DNA from: Symbiodinium natans
Taxonomy: Eukaryota; Sar; Dinophyceae; Suessiales; Symbiodiniaceae
Direction: 5' to 3'
Length of the DNA: 21,577 nucleotides
Assembly (NCBI GenBank): GCA_905221605.1
Contig: CAJNDS010000131.1
Span: forward strand, 197,501-219,077
Shown: positions 13,170-20,177 of the stretch, piece after piece
Position numbering within the stretch: the stretch's first letter is position 1
Layout: the number at the start of each line of letters is the position of its first letter
Made by a program: the position numbers and the translations under genes
Notes under the pieces: model-generated
The model's input: the letters and a program-made list of their open reading frames with translations, nothing else
Databases searched by the model: none
Told to the model about the DNA's origin: nothing

Positions 13170-13232
13170 GAGATGGATGTCGTGTGGAACTTGAAGACCA
13201 TGGTTGACCGCAAGCGCTGGGGCGTCGGAAAT
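13170..13232 (+). CDS. gene B, exon 6
   Basis: GGTGACCAG, then EMDVVWNLKTMVDRKRWGVG and N to AAT|GTCACT (phase 0). The frame continues VTS to a TAG at 13242, just before a consensus-like donor (GTGAGT at 13249) that would be out of frame. The Trp/Arg-rich DRKRWGVGN looks like real protein. Confidence 0.5.
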
Positions 13233-13321
13233 GTCACTTCGTAGCTGAGTGAGTACACTTCGACACTTTTGTTGGATACTCTAATCCCCTATAGAACTGA
13301 AAGTGTACCCTCTTTTTGGGG

Positions 13322-13430
13322 CCCTAAACCCTAAACCCTAAACCCTAAACCCTATACCCTATACCCTATACCCTAAACCCTAAACCCTAAACCCTAAACC
13401 CCAAACCCAAGCTCCAAACCCTAAACCCCT
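13322..13430. repeat. telomere-like block, AAACCCT orientation with a CCCTATA triplet
   Basis: About 15 units, including three successive CCCTATA variants, evidence of local unit duplication. Confidence 0.9.
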
Positions 13431-13439
13431 TCAAATAAG

Positions 13440-13574
13440 GTCATCACGTCCTCGCCCTACGGCCCCCATGGGGAGCACCCAGAGCGCTGGAGGGCCAATG
13501 GCTCCTTCCCGCTTCCCAAGGCGGCACCGAACAGCACCATTCTCCTCCAGGAAGCGCTGTTATCACACTATGTT
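13440..13574 (+). CDS. gene B, exon 7 with N-glycosylation sequons
   Basis: TTCAAATAAG, then VITSSPYGPHGEHPERWRAN, GSFPLPKAAPNSTILLQEAL and LSHYV, exit GTT|GTATGT (phase 0), a good donor. Sequons NGS and NST support an extracellular or secretory role. At 45 codons it is one of the longest open islands. Phase 0 in fits exon 6. Confidence 0.6.
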
Positions 13575-13599
13575 GTATGTAGAGTAAAAGGCAATATAT

Positions 13600-13839
13600 T
13601 CCTTACTATATGTACGTACATATATATATCTATATCTATATGTATATATACATCTCTGTGTGTGTGTGTGTGTCTGTCTGGCTGTCTGTCTCTGTCTGTC
13701 TGACTCTGTCTGACAGTGTGTGTGTGTGTGTGTGTGTGTCTGTGTGTCTGTGTGTCTGTGTGTCTGTGTGTCTGTGTGTCTGTGTGTCTGTGTGTCTGTG
13801 TGTCTGTGTGTCTGTGTGTCTGTGTGTCTGTGTGTGTGG
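13600..13839. repeat. microsatellite cluster: TA-rich, then TG and TGTGTCTG
   Basis: A (TATA)n tract with GTACGTAC (13605-13650), (TG)n, then about 13 copies of the 8-bp unit TGTGTCTG ending in TGTGTGTG. All frames are open on both strands because neither unit contains stops; the resulting Cys/Val and Thr/His ORFs are artefacts. It lies inside an intron of gene B. Confidence 0.95.
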
Positions 13840-13857
13840 CTGCTCAGGGTTTGCCAG

Positions 13858-14019
13858 AGCCTGTTTGGGTTTCGGCGGCTGTACCTGACAAAAAGCCCAC
13901 TCCGCACCCAGAAAAACACACCCCAGGACAAGAAGATCAATCTGGTGCTCCGCGTCAAGGCCGACGTCGAAGAGTATGACAACAAGTATGCCCAGCAACT
14001 GCAGGCTGATTATGAGTCT
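13858..14019 (+). CDS. gene B, exon 8
   Basis: TTTGCCAG, then [40 protein letters not shown] and [14 protein letters not shown]. The second half is strongly charged and could be a coiled coil. Phase 0 in fits exon 7. Exits are GA|GTCTAG (phase 2) or AG|GCCCTT (GC type, phase 1), the latter fitting exon 9. Product unknown. Confidence 0.6.
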
Positions 14020-14095
14020 AGGGCAGGCCCTTTGGGACATTTTTATATTTCCCTTATTGGGTTTCCGAGGCTCATATGCAGGAATACATTTTCAC

Positions 14096-14236
14096 CCTAA
14101 ACCATAAACCCTAAACCCTAAGCCCCAAACCCCAAACCCTAAACCCTAAACCCTAAACCCCAAACCCCAAACCCCAAACCCCAAACCCTAAACCCTAAAC
14201 CCTAAACCCTAAACCCTAAACCCTAAACCCTAAACC
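14096..14236. repeat. telomere-like block, AAACCCT orientation with CCCCAAA runs
   Basis: About 20 units; two CCCCAAA runs separated by CCCTAAA. Confidence 0.95.
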
Positions 14237-14243
14237 AACACAG

Positions 14244-14347
14244 GGGTGGGGCTTTCAGGGCCATCCGAGGAGTCCTTGGTCCACAACATCAATGATGCCA
14301 GCCAGAAGATCAGCGACCTTCGTGGCCGGCTTCCTTGCGGAAGCCCA
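14244..14347 (+). CDS. gene B, exon 9
   Basis: ACCAACACAG, then VGLSGPSEESLVHNINDASQ and KISDLRGRLPCGSP, exit CCA|GTGGTT (phase 0). A second acceptor (GCTTTCAG) would start at PSEES. The heptad-like spacing of LVHNINDASQKISDL suggests a coiled coil. Product unknown. Confidence 0.55.
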
Positions 14348-14349
14348 GT

Positions 14350-14412
14350 GGTTAGGGTTTAGGGTTTAGGGTTAAGGGTTCAGGGTTCAGGGTTTAGGGT
14401 TTAGGGTTTAGG
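14350..14412. repeat. telomere-like block, TTTAGGG orientation
   Basis: About nine units with TTCAGGG variants. Confidence 0.9.
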
Positions 14413-14486
14413 GTACCCCCTTTTGCCCCCCCTTTTTTGGTTCAAAGGCTCCCTTGTAAAGTCGCCAAACCACAAAAACGGGTACC
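14412..14486. mobile_element. MITE-like element with GGTACC ends
   Basis: GGTACCCCCTTTT at the left and AAAAACGGGTACC at the right are inverted. The inner CCTTTTTTGGTTCAAAGG also occurs (with small changes) at 18089. It is inserted between a TTTAGGG block and an AAACCCT block, so the flanking repeats change strand across it. Confidence 0.5.
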
Positions 14487-14494
14487 CTTATTTC

Positions 14495-14548
14495 CCTAAA
14501 CCCTAGCCCTAAGCCCTGAACCCTGAACCCTAAACCCTAAACCCCAAG
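14495..14548. repeat. telomere-like block, AAACCCT orientation
   Basis: About eight units with CCCTGAA and CCCTAGC variants. Confidence 0.85.
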
Positions 14549-14605
14549 GGCGTCGTTTGAGGTTCCCTTATTTTCATATGGTTGCTGGGACCAAGGCTCT
14601 GGAAG

Positions 14606-14674
14606 ATGGAGGACTTTGCACAGCAGTTCATCGTCCTTCCGTCCGGTGTTTGGAACAAGATCGATGCGAACTGA
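14606..14674 (+). CDS. gene B, probable last exon
   Basis: CTCTGGAAG, then MEDFAQQFIVLPSGVWNKID, AN and TGA at 14672-14674. Phase 0 in fits exon 9. A different frame from 14588 (TKALEDGGLCTAVHRPSVRC) is also open, so the end of gene B is not certain. No poly(A) signal is obvious downstream. Confidence 0.4.
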   Translation: MEDFAQQFIVLPSGVWNKIDAN

Positions 14675-14859
14675 GGCATCGCAATCGTGCATGCGTGTGA
14701 CTTGTGTGTGACTTTTGGTTTCCCCAGGGGGGGTGAGTTAGACAGCGTCTCCCCCATGTTTTCCATGAGGTAGGGTGCCTTGTTCACCTGGCTCGGTTTT
14801 GACCATTTTGTGGCCCACAAGTGGCCGGATCCATATCGAGGCTTAAGCTGGTTTAAGTG

Positions 14860-15093
14860 ATGCTCACGTACGTCCTGCCGTGCCCGTCACAGCGTCAGGG
14901 CCCGGACCGTCGCATCCACCGGATCCACCGACAGATTCGCAGATTCTACAGACTGCAAGCAGACAACGCATGGCAAAAGCGATGCCGGCCTGTCTGCAAG
15001 CCGGTGCGCTCTAGTTCGCATGAGCTGCAGCTTCCGACTTGCGATCGAGACGTGTGCTTGAAGTGCTCAACATTCAGCCACTACCATGCTCAG
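14860..15093 (+). CDS. gene C, first or internal exon with Cys cluster
   Basis: The frame MLTYVLPCPSQRQGPDRRIH continues with RQIRRFYRLQADNAWQKRCR and a cysteine-spaced stretch, CRPVC..CDRDVCLKC (C-x3-C, then C-x4-C-x2-C), then STFSHYHAQ to the donor CAG|GTTGCG (phase 0). It may instead begin at the acceptor CCCGTCACAG (14893). The frame stays open to 15303. The cysteines could bind metal or form disulphides; no named domain recognised. Confidence 0.55.
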
Positions 15094-15329
15094 GTTGCGG
15101 CACTCTTGGCGGAAGCACCGAGCGAGGGTCTGCCGCCTGAGGAGGCCCCGCAAACTTCCCGCGGTGCTCGAGACGGGCCTCCAGCCTTGGCTTTCTCCCG
15201 AAACCCTAAACTGTATATCTGTAGCTGTGGTGCCAGTGTGACCAATCAACCACCCACCCACCCCTCATCCTCCCGCCCCCGGCCGCGAAACGCTTTGCAG
15301 TGATGGGTGCCAGGCGGTGCACCTACTAG

Positions 15330-15471
15330 AGTTTGCATCCCAGCTTCTGTCCTTGGCGGTTTCGTGCGAAAAGGATTTATGATCCTGCGCCGTCTGACTT
15401 TCCGAGGTTGCTGCTGGAGTCCTTGTGCGACCTGCTCCAGCCAAGTTTAGCGCCTGCCACAGCATGCAATT
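15330..15471 (+). CDS. gene C, exon 2
   Basis: CACCTACTAG, then SLHPSFCPWRFRAKRIYDPA, PSDFPRLLLESLCDLLQPSL and APATACNC, exit AAT T|GTCTAA (phase 1). It is 47 codons without a stop, with a Leu-rich helix (RLLLESLCDLLQ). Phase 0 in fits the 15093 donor. Other frames nearby are open too (CQAVHLLEFASQLLSLAV from about 15309). Product unknown. Confidence 0.5.
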
Positions 15472-15472
15472 G

Positions 15473-15595
15473 TCTAAACCCTAAACCCTAAACCCTAAAC
15501 CCTAAACCCTAAACCCTAAACCCTAAACCCTAAACCCTAAACCCTAAACCCTAAACCCTAAACCCTAAACCCTAAACCCTAAACCCTAAACCCAA
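15473..15595. repeat. telomere-like block, AAACCCT orientation, perfect
   Basis: About 17 perfect units, the longest uninterrupted heptamer run in the window. Confidence 0.95.
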
Positions 15596-15630
15596 GGTCT
15601 GTGGTAGACCGGTGCTGGAGGGCTGCCTAG

Positions 15631-15671
15631 TTTGGATTCCCGGCTCGAAGACCCGTTGTAGCGTCGCGGAA
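15631..15671 (+). CDS. gene C, candidate exon 3
   Basis: GGCTGCCTAG, then WIPGSKTRCSVAE, exit GAA|GTTCGA (phase 1 in, 0 out). It fits exon 2 and exon 4. Short. Product unknown. Confidence 0.35.
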
Positions 15672-15748
15672 GTTCGAGACCCCGAAACCCTAGTAGGTTT
15701 CGGGTTGATGGTTTAGGGGCATGTTTTTGGTGGGCACAATTTCTACAG

Positions 15749-15787
15749 TATGATGGCCTGCTACCAGTGGACCTTCTGGCTGATGGC
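15749..15787 (+). CDS. gene C, candidate exon 4
   Basis: AATTTCTACAG, a good acceptor, then YDGLLPVDLLADG with a GT exit at 15788 (phase 0). The frame continues VWGSKTRNRLRLRA to a TAG. Phase 0 in fits exon 3. Confidence 0.45.
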
Positions 15788-15907
15788 GTGTGGGGGAGCA
15801 AGACGCGGAACCGTTTAAGGCTGAGGGCTTAGGGCGTGTGACTCCGCTTTGCTTCGGTTGTTTGCCGGCACAAAACTGCAATGTACGCACAAACCTCTGC
15901 CCTGGAG

Positions 15908-15962
15908 CCAAGACCCTCAAGCCGACTCTTTTCTGAAGCCTCAACCCTTGCCAACCGCATCC
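15908..15962 (+). CDS. gene C, candidate exon 5
   Basis: CTGCCCTGGAG, then PRPSSRLFSEASTLANRI, exit ATC C|GTAAAC (phase 1). The same frame is open upstream through MYAQTSALE, so the left border is uncertain. Ser-rich. Product unknown. Confidence 0.4.
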
Positions 15963-16108
15963 GTAAACCCAAAGCCCTAAACGTTACACACTCGGCGCGT
16001 GACTCGCGGCGCCAAGCTGTGACGCCTTAAAACCCCTAAACTCTAGACTTCCCATTTAATACATGCTGTTATGAAACAATTTAGGGTTTAGAGGTCCCTC
16101 ATGCACAG

Positions 16109-16175
16109 GTCCGATTCAAAGGTGTCCTTTTCGACCAAGCGATGTGTTTGGACAACTCATTCACTCTTGGCACCT
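16109..16175 (+). CDS. gene C, candidate exon 6
   Basis: CTCATGCACAG, then PIQRCPFRPSDVFGQLIHSW and HLSTSK, with GT exits at 16144 (phase 0) or 16176 (phase 2). Phase 1 in fits exon 5. Product unknown. Confidence 0.4.
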
Positions 16176-16241
16176 GTCCACAAGCAAAGGCCCCAAACCC
16201 TAAACCTGCCCTAAATTTGAGGTTTGAACCATGGGCCCATA

Positions 16242-16283
16242 GTATGGCCCCTTACCCTTGTACAATAGGGTAAGGGCCCATAC
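16242..16283. repeat. stem-loop with 17-bp arms
   Basis: GTATGGCCCCTTACCCT, an 8-base loop, then AGGGTAAGGGCCCATAC (16 of 17 pair). It lies within a longer imperfect fold, CCATGGGCCCATAG..TTGGGATCC. It could be a minimal inverted-repeat element or a structured RNA in the intron. Confidence 0.65.
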
Positions 16284-16303
16284 TTGGGATCCCCTACTAA
16301 AAA

Positions 16304-16445
16304 CCCTAAACCCTATACCCTGAAACCTGAACCCTAAACCCTAAACTATAAAGTATAAACCCTAAACCCTAAACCCTAAACCCTAAACCCTAAACCCTAA
16401 ACCCTAAACCCTAAACCCTAAACCCTAAACCCTAAACCCTAAACC
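16304..16445. repeat. telomere-like block, AAACCCT orientation
   Basis: About 20 units; the left third is degenerate (CTATAAAGTATAAACC) and the right is perfect. Confidence 0.95.
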
Positions 16446-16486
16446 ATACGGGTGCTGGAAAACTGGATCGGCTCCCAGTCGTCAAG

Positions 16487-16573
16487 GTGCAGGCCATCTG
16501 GTTTTCTTTTGACGGTGACTGGAGACGGCCGCCCCTTCTGGAGCAGGCGGGTTGGAGCACTTTCATCTTACTG
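16487..16573 (+). CDS. gene C, candidate exon 7
   Basis: TCGTCAAG, then VQAIWFSFDGDWRRPPLLEQ and AGWSTFILL, exit CTG|GTTCTC (phase 0). The frame is open upstream to the repeats (GAGKLDRLPVVK) and downstream to the next ones (VLSREL). It is aromatic-rich. Phase 0 in fits the 16144 donor of exon 6. Product unknown. Confidence 0.45.
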
Positions 16574-16649
16574 GTTCTCAGCCGGGAACTAGGGTTTAGG
16601 GTACAGGGTCCTTTCTGTTCGGGTTTAGGGTTTAGGGTGCCTTATTCAG

Positions 16650-16753
16650 GGTACCTGATATCCCCCTCTATAGCCCTGTAAAGGAGTACTAACAGGGCAT
16701 CGAGTTCCCCTAATTCTCTACTGGAAAGGATCTGTAGGGGGAATCTAAGGTAC
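16650..16753. mobile_element. possible inverted-repeat element with GGTAC ends
   Basis: GGTACCTGATATCCCCCTCTATAG at the left pairs imperfectly with CTGTAGGGGGAATCTAAGGTAC at the right. The interior is non-coding. Confidence 0.4.
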
Positions 16754-16904
16754 ATACATCCCGAGTTCCCGACGAAAAGAACTGGAAAGATCCTGCGACG
16801 ACGTTGGGGTTGCGATTTAAGGCTTTCGGACCCTAAACCCTAAACCCCTGGATATCACGTTCTAGGTGTAGGGTTTAGGGTTTCAGGGCTTGGGGGGGGG
16901 AGAT

Positions 16905-17005
16905 CGTCCGATCGATTGAAGCTCGCCTACCTTCCGGGCTGGTGCAGATCGCCGGCAAAGCCGTGCAGCTCGTCAGCGAAAGGCCTGTGGCATTGGGGGC
17001 ATTGA
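16905..17005 (+). CDS. gene C, exon 8
   Basis: The frame EIVRSIEARLPSGLVQIAGK continues AVQLVSERPVALGAL to A|GTGTCT at 17006 (phase 1). The better acceptor, CTACCTTCCGGGCTGGTGCAG, would start the exon at 16948 (IAGKAVQLV). It is clearly amphipathic. Product unknown. Confidence 0.5.
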
Positions 17006-17135
17006 GTGTCTGGATTTAGGGTTTAGGGTTTAGGGTTACCTGCAGGCACTCCTGCCTACATGTGGTTAACCCACCAGATTTTAGCAGCTAGTAGGGCGGA
17101 TGCCTGAAGTGGTCCAAGGATCAAGCTGGGATTAA

Positions 17136-17199
17136 GCAAAGCTGCGTCTCACGTTCGCTAAACAGGCCGCCAACGAGCGAACGGCCTCTGCCGGCCCAG
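17136..17199 (+). CDS. gene C, candidate exon 9
   Basis: GGATTAAG, then KLRLTFAKQAANERTASAGP, exit CCA G|GTCAGC (phase 1 in and out). Phase fits exon 8. The acceptor lacks a pyrimidine tract. Product unknown. Confidence 0.4.
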
Positions 17200-17269
17200 G
17201 TCAGCGGCTCAGTTTGTTTAGCGTCCATAGGCCGGGGCTAAGTTGTCCTTATCTTGAGAAGCTGCTTTT

Positions 17270-17285
17270 CCCGATCTAGATCGGG
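17270..17285. repeat. 16-bp perfect palindrome
   Basis: CCCGATCTAGATCGGG. The flanking TTTT/AACTT does not extend it well. Function unknown. Confidence 0.5.
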
Positions 17286-17317
17286 AACTTCATCATCTGG
17301 TCAGTTCTCTAAGTTAT

Positions 17318-17383
17318 TGTCCCTTTTTTGGGTACCCTGAAGAATAAAGGCCGCCTGAAAGTAAGGACCCTAGAAGGGACCAT
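17318..17383. mobile_element. possible small inverted-repeat element
   Basis: GTCCCTTTTTTGGGTACCC at the left and CCCTAGAAGGGAC at the right share inverted GTCCCTT ends, like the family at 14412 and 18089. Confidence 0.35.
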
Positions 17384-17417
17384 GATTCAGAGAAGTCACC
17401 ATATGTCTGTCCTTGCA

Positions 17418-17570
17418 AACCCTGAACCCTAGACCCTAACCCCTAAACCCCAAACCCTGAACCCCAAACCCTAAACCCTAAACCCTAAACCCTAAACCCT
17501 AAACCCTAAACCCCAAACCCTAAACCCTAAACCCTAAACCCTAAACCCTAAACCCTAAACCCTGAACCCA
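17418..17570. repeat. telomere-like block, AAACCCT orientation
   Basis: About 22 units with a few CCCTGAA and CCCCAAA variants. Confidence 0.95.
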
Positions 17571-17585
17571 ATGCCTGCCCAGCTC

Positions 17586-17652
17586 TCCCAGCTCTGCTCG
17601 GCGGCCGGGGTCCCAGCGATGCCATCCCGCAGCGTTGGTACCCAAAGAGCCC
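17586..17652 (+). CDS. possible exon, frame uncertain
   Basis: CCTGCCCAG, then a GC-rich island open in two frames: LCSAAGVPAMPSRSV (exit G|GTACCC, phase 1) and LPALLGGRGPSDAIPQRW (phase 1 in, 2 out). The pyrimidine-rich left border suits an acceptor. Confidence 0.3.
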
Positions 17653-17667
17653 AATACGCCTTAATAC

Positions 17668-17885
17668 AGGGTTTAGGGTTTACGGTTTAGGGTTTAGGGT
17701 TAGGGTTTAGGGTTTAGGGTTTAGGGGTGTAGGGGTTTAGGGGTTTAGGGGTTTAGGGGTTTAGGGGTTTAGGGGTTTAGGGGTTTAGGGGTTTAGGGGT
17801 TTAGGGGTTTAGGGGTTTAGGGTTTAGGGGTTCAGGGGTTTAGGGGTTCAGGGGTTTAGGGGTTTAGGGGTTTAGGGGTTTAGGG
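17668..17885. repeat. octamer array TTTAGGGG
   Basis: A short heptamer run is followed by about 18 TTTAGGGG octamers, with TTCAGGGG variants clustered at the right. Eight-base units dominate only here on this strand. Confidence 0.95.
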
Positions 17886-18088
17886 CTTCCCTACCACTGA
17901 ATGAAGGGATGTACCTTAAATTACGTAGGGATCCTTATAAGGAGCCCGGAAAGCCGAAGTCGCCAGTGGCATTCGTTGTAGGCAAAACCTACTGACCTGT
18001 CAAGCGACATGATGAGTAGGGATCCTTAATGTATGGTTTAAGGCTTAAGGTATATTCTATTCCTGAATTAAGGGGTCTTGGAGTATGA

Positions 18089-18147
18089 CCCTTTTTTTGG
18101 TTCAAGGTTCTCTAATCAAGTAGCCCAACCCCAAGAAAGGGTAGCCT
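18089..18147. mobile_element. small inverted-repeat element, CCCTTTTTTGGTT family
   Basis: CCCTTTTTTTGGTTCAAGG at the left and CCCCAAGAAAGGGTAGCC at the right. Length and ends match the inner part of the elements at 8237-8343 and 14412-14486, so these are probably three copies of one non-autonomous family. Confidence 0.45.
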
Positions 18148-18232
18148 GGTCATTGTCATATGGTTGTTGGGCTGCCAAGAAGTGGAGCTCCTACCGCATT
18201 TCGAGCCAGTCCGTTCCTAGGTCCTGACAAAG

Positions 18233-18387
18233 ATGATCGCTGCGTTCATCAGCGACACTCAGACCATCGACAGCCGGGATCCCACTGTACCACTATGCGC
18301 TTAAGACAAGAAAGCGTGCAACGTGCAGTGGCTGCATGCTTCAAGTTTGAGAAAGAGCCCTGGGCTAACCTAAATATTTTGGAACAG
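18233..18387 (+). CDS. gene C, candidate exon 10 (frame uncertain)
   Basis: GACAAAG starts two open frames. One (phase 1) runs to CAG|GTTTTT at 18388 and ends MRLRQESVQRAVAACFKFEK and EPWANLNILEQ. The other (phase 0) reads MIAAFISDTQTIDSRDPT to ACT|GTACCA at 18287. The first fits the phase of exon 9; the second is more protein-like over its length. Confidence 0.4.
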
Positions 18388-18510
18388 GTTTTTGGGGGGT
18401 TATTGTAGTTTTTTCATAGGGACCATAAGGAGTACTATTAAAGTTACTGTTAGCAATTATTCCGACCCCCATATTACGGCAGCTCCTACTTGTGAGGCGA
18501 CAGGCTGGCA

Positions 18511-18590
18511 GCCAGCACTACAGAGCTGGAGAAGCTGCAGATGCAGCCAGGGCCCCAGTTTTTCGAAGCAAACACATGGGGGTTTAGGGT
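18511..18590 (+). CDS. gene C, candidate exon 11
   Basis: GAGGCGACAG, then LAASTTELEKLQMQPGPQFF and EANTW, running into TTTAGGG repeats that supply the GT exit. Amphipathic (TELEKLQMQ). Phase 2 in does not fit the 18387 exit, so an exon may be missing. Product unknown. Confidence 0.45.
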
Positions 18591-18669
18591 TTAGGGTTTA
18601 GGGTTTAGGGTTTAGGGTTTAGGGTTTAGGGTTTAGGGTTTAGGGTTTAGGGTTTAGGGTTTAGGGTTA
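18581..18669. repeat. telomere-like block, TTTAGGG orientation, perfect
   Basis: About 12 perfect units directly after exon 11. Confidence 0.95.
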
Positions 18670-18745
18670 ATGAGGGACCCCTAATATAGACCCAAAAAAG
18701 TAGGATTCCCTGAAAAATGAGGACTCCAATCATGGTCTCTCCCAG

Positions 18746-19122
18746 GCGGCTCGACTTAACAACCGCCTTCAAGACCAGCAGACATGGACCGATGCCTTCG
18801 GGCCGGGCATTTTCAGAGCGCCTCCCTTGCCACACGCCACCCAGGCAAAAGAAAGCGGCAGAAGAAAAAGAGCGCTGTTTAAGGGGCTCTCAGCTATAGA
18901 AGAAGACGAAGAAGAAGAGCGCAGCTTGGGGGTCTGAGCGATGGAGAGGAAGGAAAGGAAGAAGTGGACGAGAGTGACGTCAGAGTTGAGGTGGCAGCGC
19001 CGGAAGTCTGTCTGGGAGCTGATGGGAAAGATCGAGGAGAGCCCAAAGAAGGAGCGGCTCCGCGCGCGCGTCTTGAGCCCGAAGTCCTCAAGCCCTGGAG
19101 ATCACTCGCAAGCTACTTTTGA
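18746..19122 (+). CDS. gene C, acidic C-terminal exon with a frame break
   Basis: The acceptor TGGTCTCTCCCAG opens AARLNNRLQDQQTWTDAFGP, then GIFRAPPLPHATQAKESGRR and KRALFKGLSAIEEDEEEERS. This frame meets TGA at 18935 right after a run of five G. One frame over, the sequence stays coding-like for 60 codons (DGEEGKEEVDESDVRVEVAA, then PEVCLGADGKDRGEPKEGAA) to TGA at 19120-19122. Acidic clusters on both sides of the break suggest one protein region. A basic patch (GRRKRALFK) precedes the acidic part. Product unknown. Confidence 0.6.
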
Positions 19123-19165
19123 GTCATACGTAGCAATATCTACACAGAATACAATGTGACATTCA

Positions 19166-19292
19166 AAGTATACCGTTAGTTAGCTAGTTAGTTCGTTCGT
19201 TCGTTAGTTAGTTAGTTAATATATACATGTATGCAGTTAGATATGAATATATATATATATATATATATACACATACATATATACACATACAT
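19166..19292. repeat. GTTA/GTTC tetranucleotide and (TA)n microsatellite
   Basis: About 11 GTTA/GTTC/GCTA units, then TATATACATG, (AT)n and (ATACAC)n. It lies just past the end of gene C. Confidence 0.9.
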
Positions 19293-19384
19293 AGAACAGC
19301 CTATACTAATCCATCCTGTAGCCTGAGCCTTGCCAAGACCGTGCATGACAAAGGGGTCCGGGGTCTGAGGCTTCTTTCCTCAAG

Positions 19385-19578
19385 CCTAACCCCTCAACCC
19401 CTTCAACCCTCAACCCTTAAACCCTAAACCCCTGAAACCCCGTAAGACCACGTAACCCTCAACCCCTCAAGCCTCAACCCTAAACCCTAAGCCCAAAATC
19501 CCTCAAGCCCCTAAACCCTAAACCCTGAACCCTAAACCCTAAACCCTAAACCCTAAACCCTAAACCCTAAACCCTAAA
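19385..19578. repeat. telomere-like block, AAACCCT orientation, degenerate to perfect
   Basis: CCCTCAA and CCCTTAA variants on the left grade into perfect CCCTAAA on the right, next to the exon at 19580. Confidence 0.9.
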
Positions 19579-19579
19579 G

Positions 19580-19678
19580 AGCTCCTGGAGCCGAGAGGCG
19601 CGAGCGATCTTTGAGAAGTCCGGCCTGGCCGACTCGATCCCGGTACCTCCGGTGGGAGGCACGGGCACGGGGAGGGAG
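19580..19678 (+). CDS. gene D, candidate exon
   Basis: CCCTAAAG, then SSWSREARAIFEKSGLADSI and PVPPVGGTGTGRE, exit GAG|GTTTAG (phase 0), where GT is the first repeat unit. The AG comes from the repeat's AAA plus G. A good 33-codon frame. Product unknown. Confidence 0.5.
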
Positions 19679-19679
19679 G

Positions 19680-19748
19680 TTTAGGGGTTAGGGTTTAGGG
19701 TTTCGGGTTTGGGGTTTAGGGTTTAGGGTTTACGGTTTAGGGTGTAGG
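19680..19748. repeat. telomere-like block, TTTAGGG orientation
   Basis: About ten units with TTTCGGG and TGTAGGG variants. Confidence 0.85.
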
Positions 19749-19809
19749 GATTTCGGGACTTCGTGAGTTGGGCTCTGGGACTTAAAGCCCGAAACCCAAA
19801 CTCACGCAG

Positions 19810-19899
19810 AATACCTTGAGTTCTTTTGAGAGGCAGGTCTTGTCGGGTCTTAAGCCTGCTGTCGTTCTATTCAGTGGCAGCGCCATCCCTGAACCATAA
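19810..19899 (+). CDS. gene D, candidate exon, possibly terminal
   Basis: AACTCACGCAG, then NTLSSFERQ with a strong CAG|GTCTTG exit at 19837 (phase 0). If the exit is not used, VLSGLKPAVVLFSGSAIPEP follows and the frame stops at TAA 19897-19899. Phase 0 in fits the 19678 donor. Confidence 0.45.
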   Translation, partial: NTLSSFERQVLSGLKPAVVLFSGSAIPEP

Positions 19900-19998
19900 A
19901 CCCTAAACCCTCGACCCTAACCCTAAGCCCTGAACCGTAATCCCGAACCTTTAAACCCTAAACCTTAAACCTTAGACCCCAGACCCTAAGTCCTTAAG
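19890..19998. repeat. degenerate telomere-like block, AAACCCT orientation
   Basis: About 15 poor units. A C(14) run follows at 20009-20022. Confidence 0.75.
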
Positions 19999-20038
19999 CC
20001 AAAACCAGCCCCCCCCCCCCCCACCTTCCCCTCCCTAG

Positions 20039-20111
20039 AGTCGAAGCCGCGAACCCTTGCAAGGCCTTGCAGCAGGGGAGCCAGGAGGGGAGGAGTGGGC
20101 CAGAACCCCAG
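20039..20111 (+). CDS. gene D, candidate exon
   Basis: A long C/T tract ending CCTCCCTAG, a good acceptor, then VEAANPCKALQQGSQEGRSG and PEPQ, exit CAG|GTTCTT (phase 2 in, 0 out). Gln/Gly/Ser-rich. Its first codons echo the 3077 exon (VEAA). Product unknown. Confidence 0.45.
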
Positions 20112-20139
20112 GTTCTTCAGGGTTTGGGGCTTTCTTAAT

Positions 20140-20175
20140 TTTAGGGTTTAGGGTTTAGGGCTAGGGCTAGGGTTG
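20140..20175. repeat. short telomere-like block, TTTAGGG orientation
   Basis: Five degenerate units, including two GCTAGGG. Confidence 0.75.
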
Positions 20176-20177
20176 GT

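Noticed and set aside
13563-14100. Long Thr/His and Cys/Val open frames on both strands
   Set aside because: They are translations of the TG/TGTGTCTG microsatellite. Only the non-repeat tail (13858-14019) looks coding.
18868-18884. A 17-nt GT-AG intron that would repair the acidic exon's frame
   Set aside because: Far below usual intron sizes, and the GT sits in CTGTTTAAGG with no branch-point or pyrimidine tract. A one-base length error at the G run is simpler.
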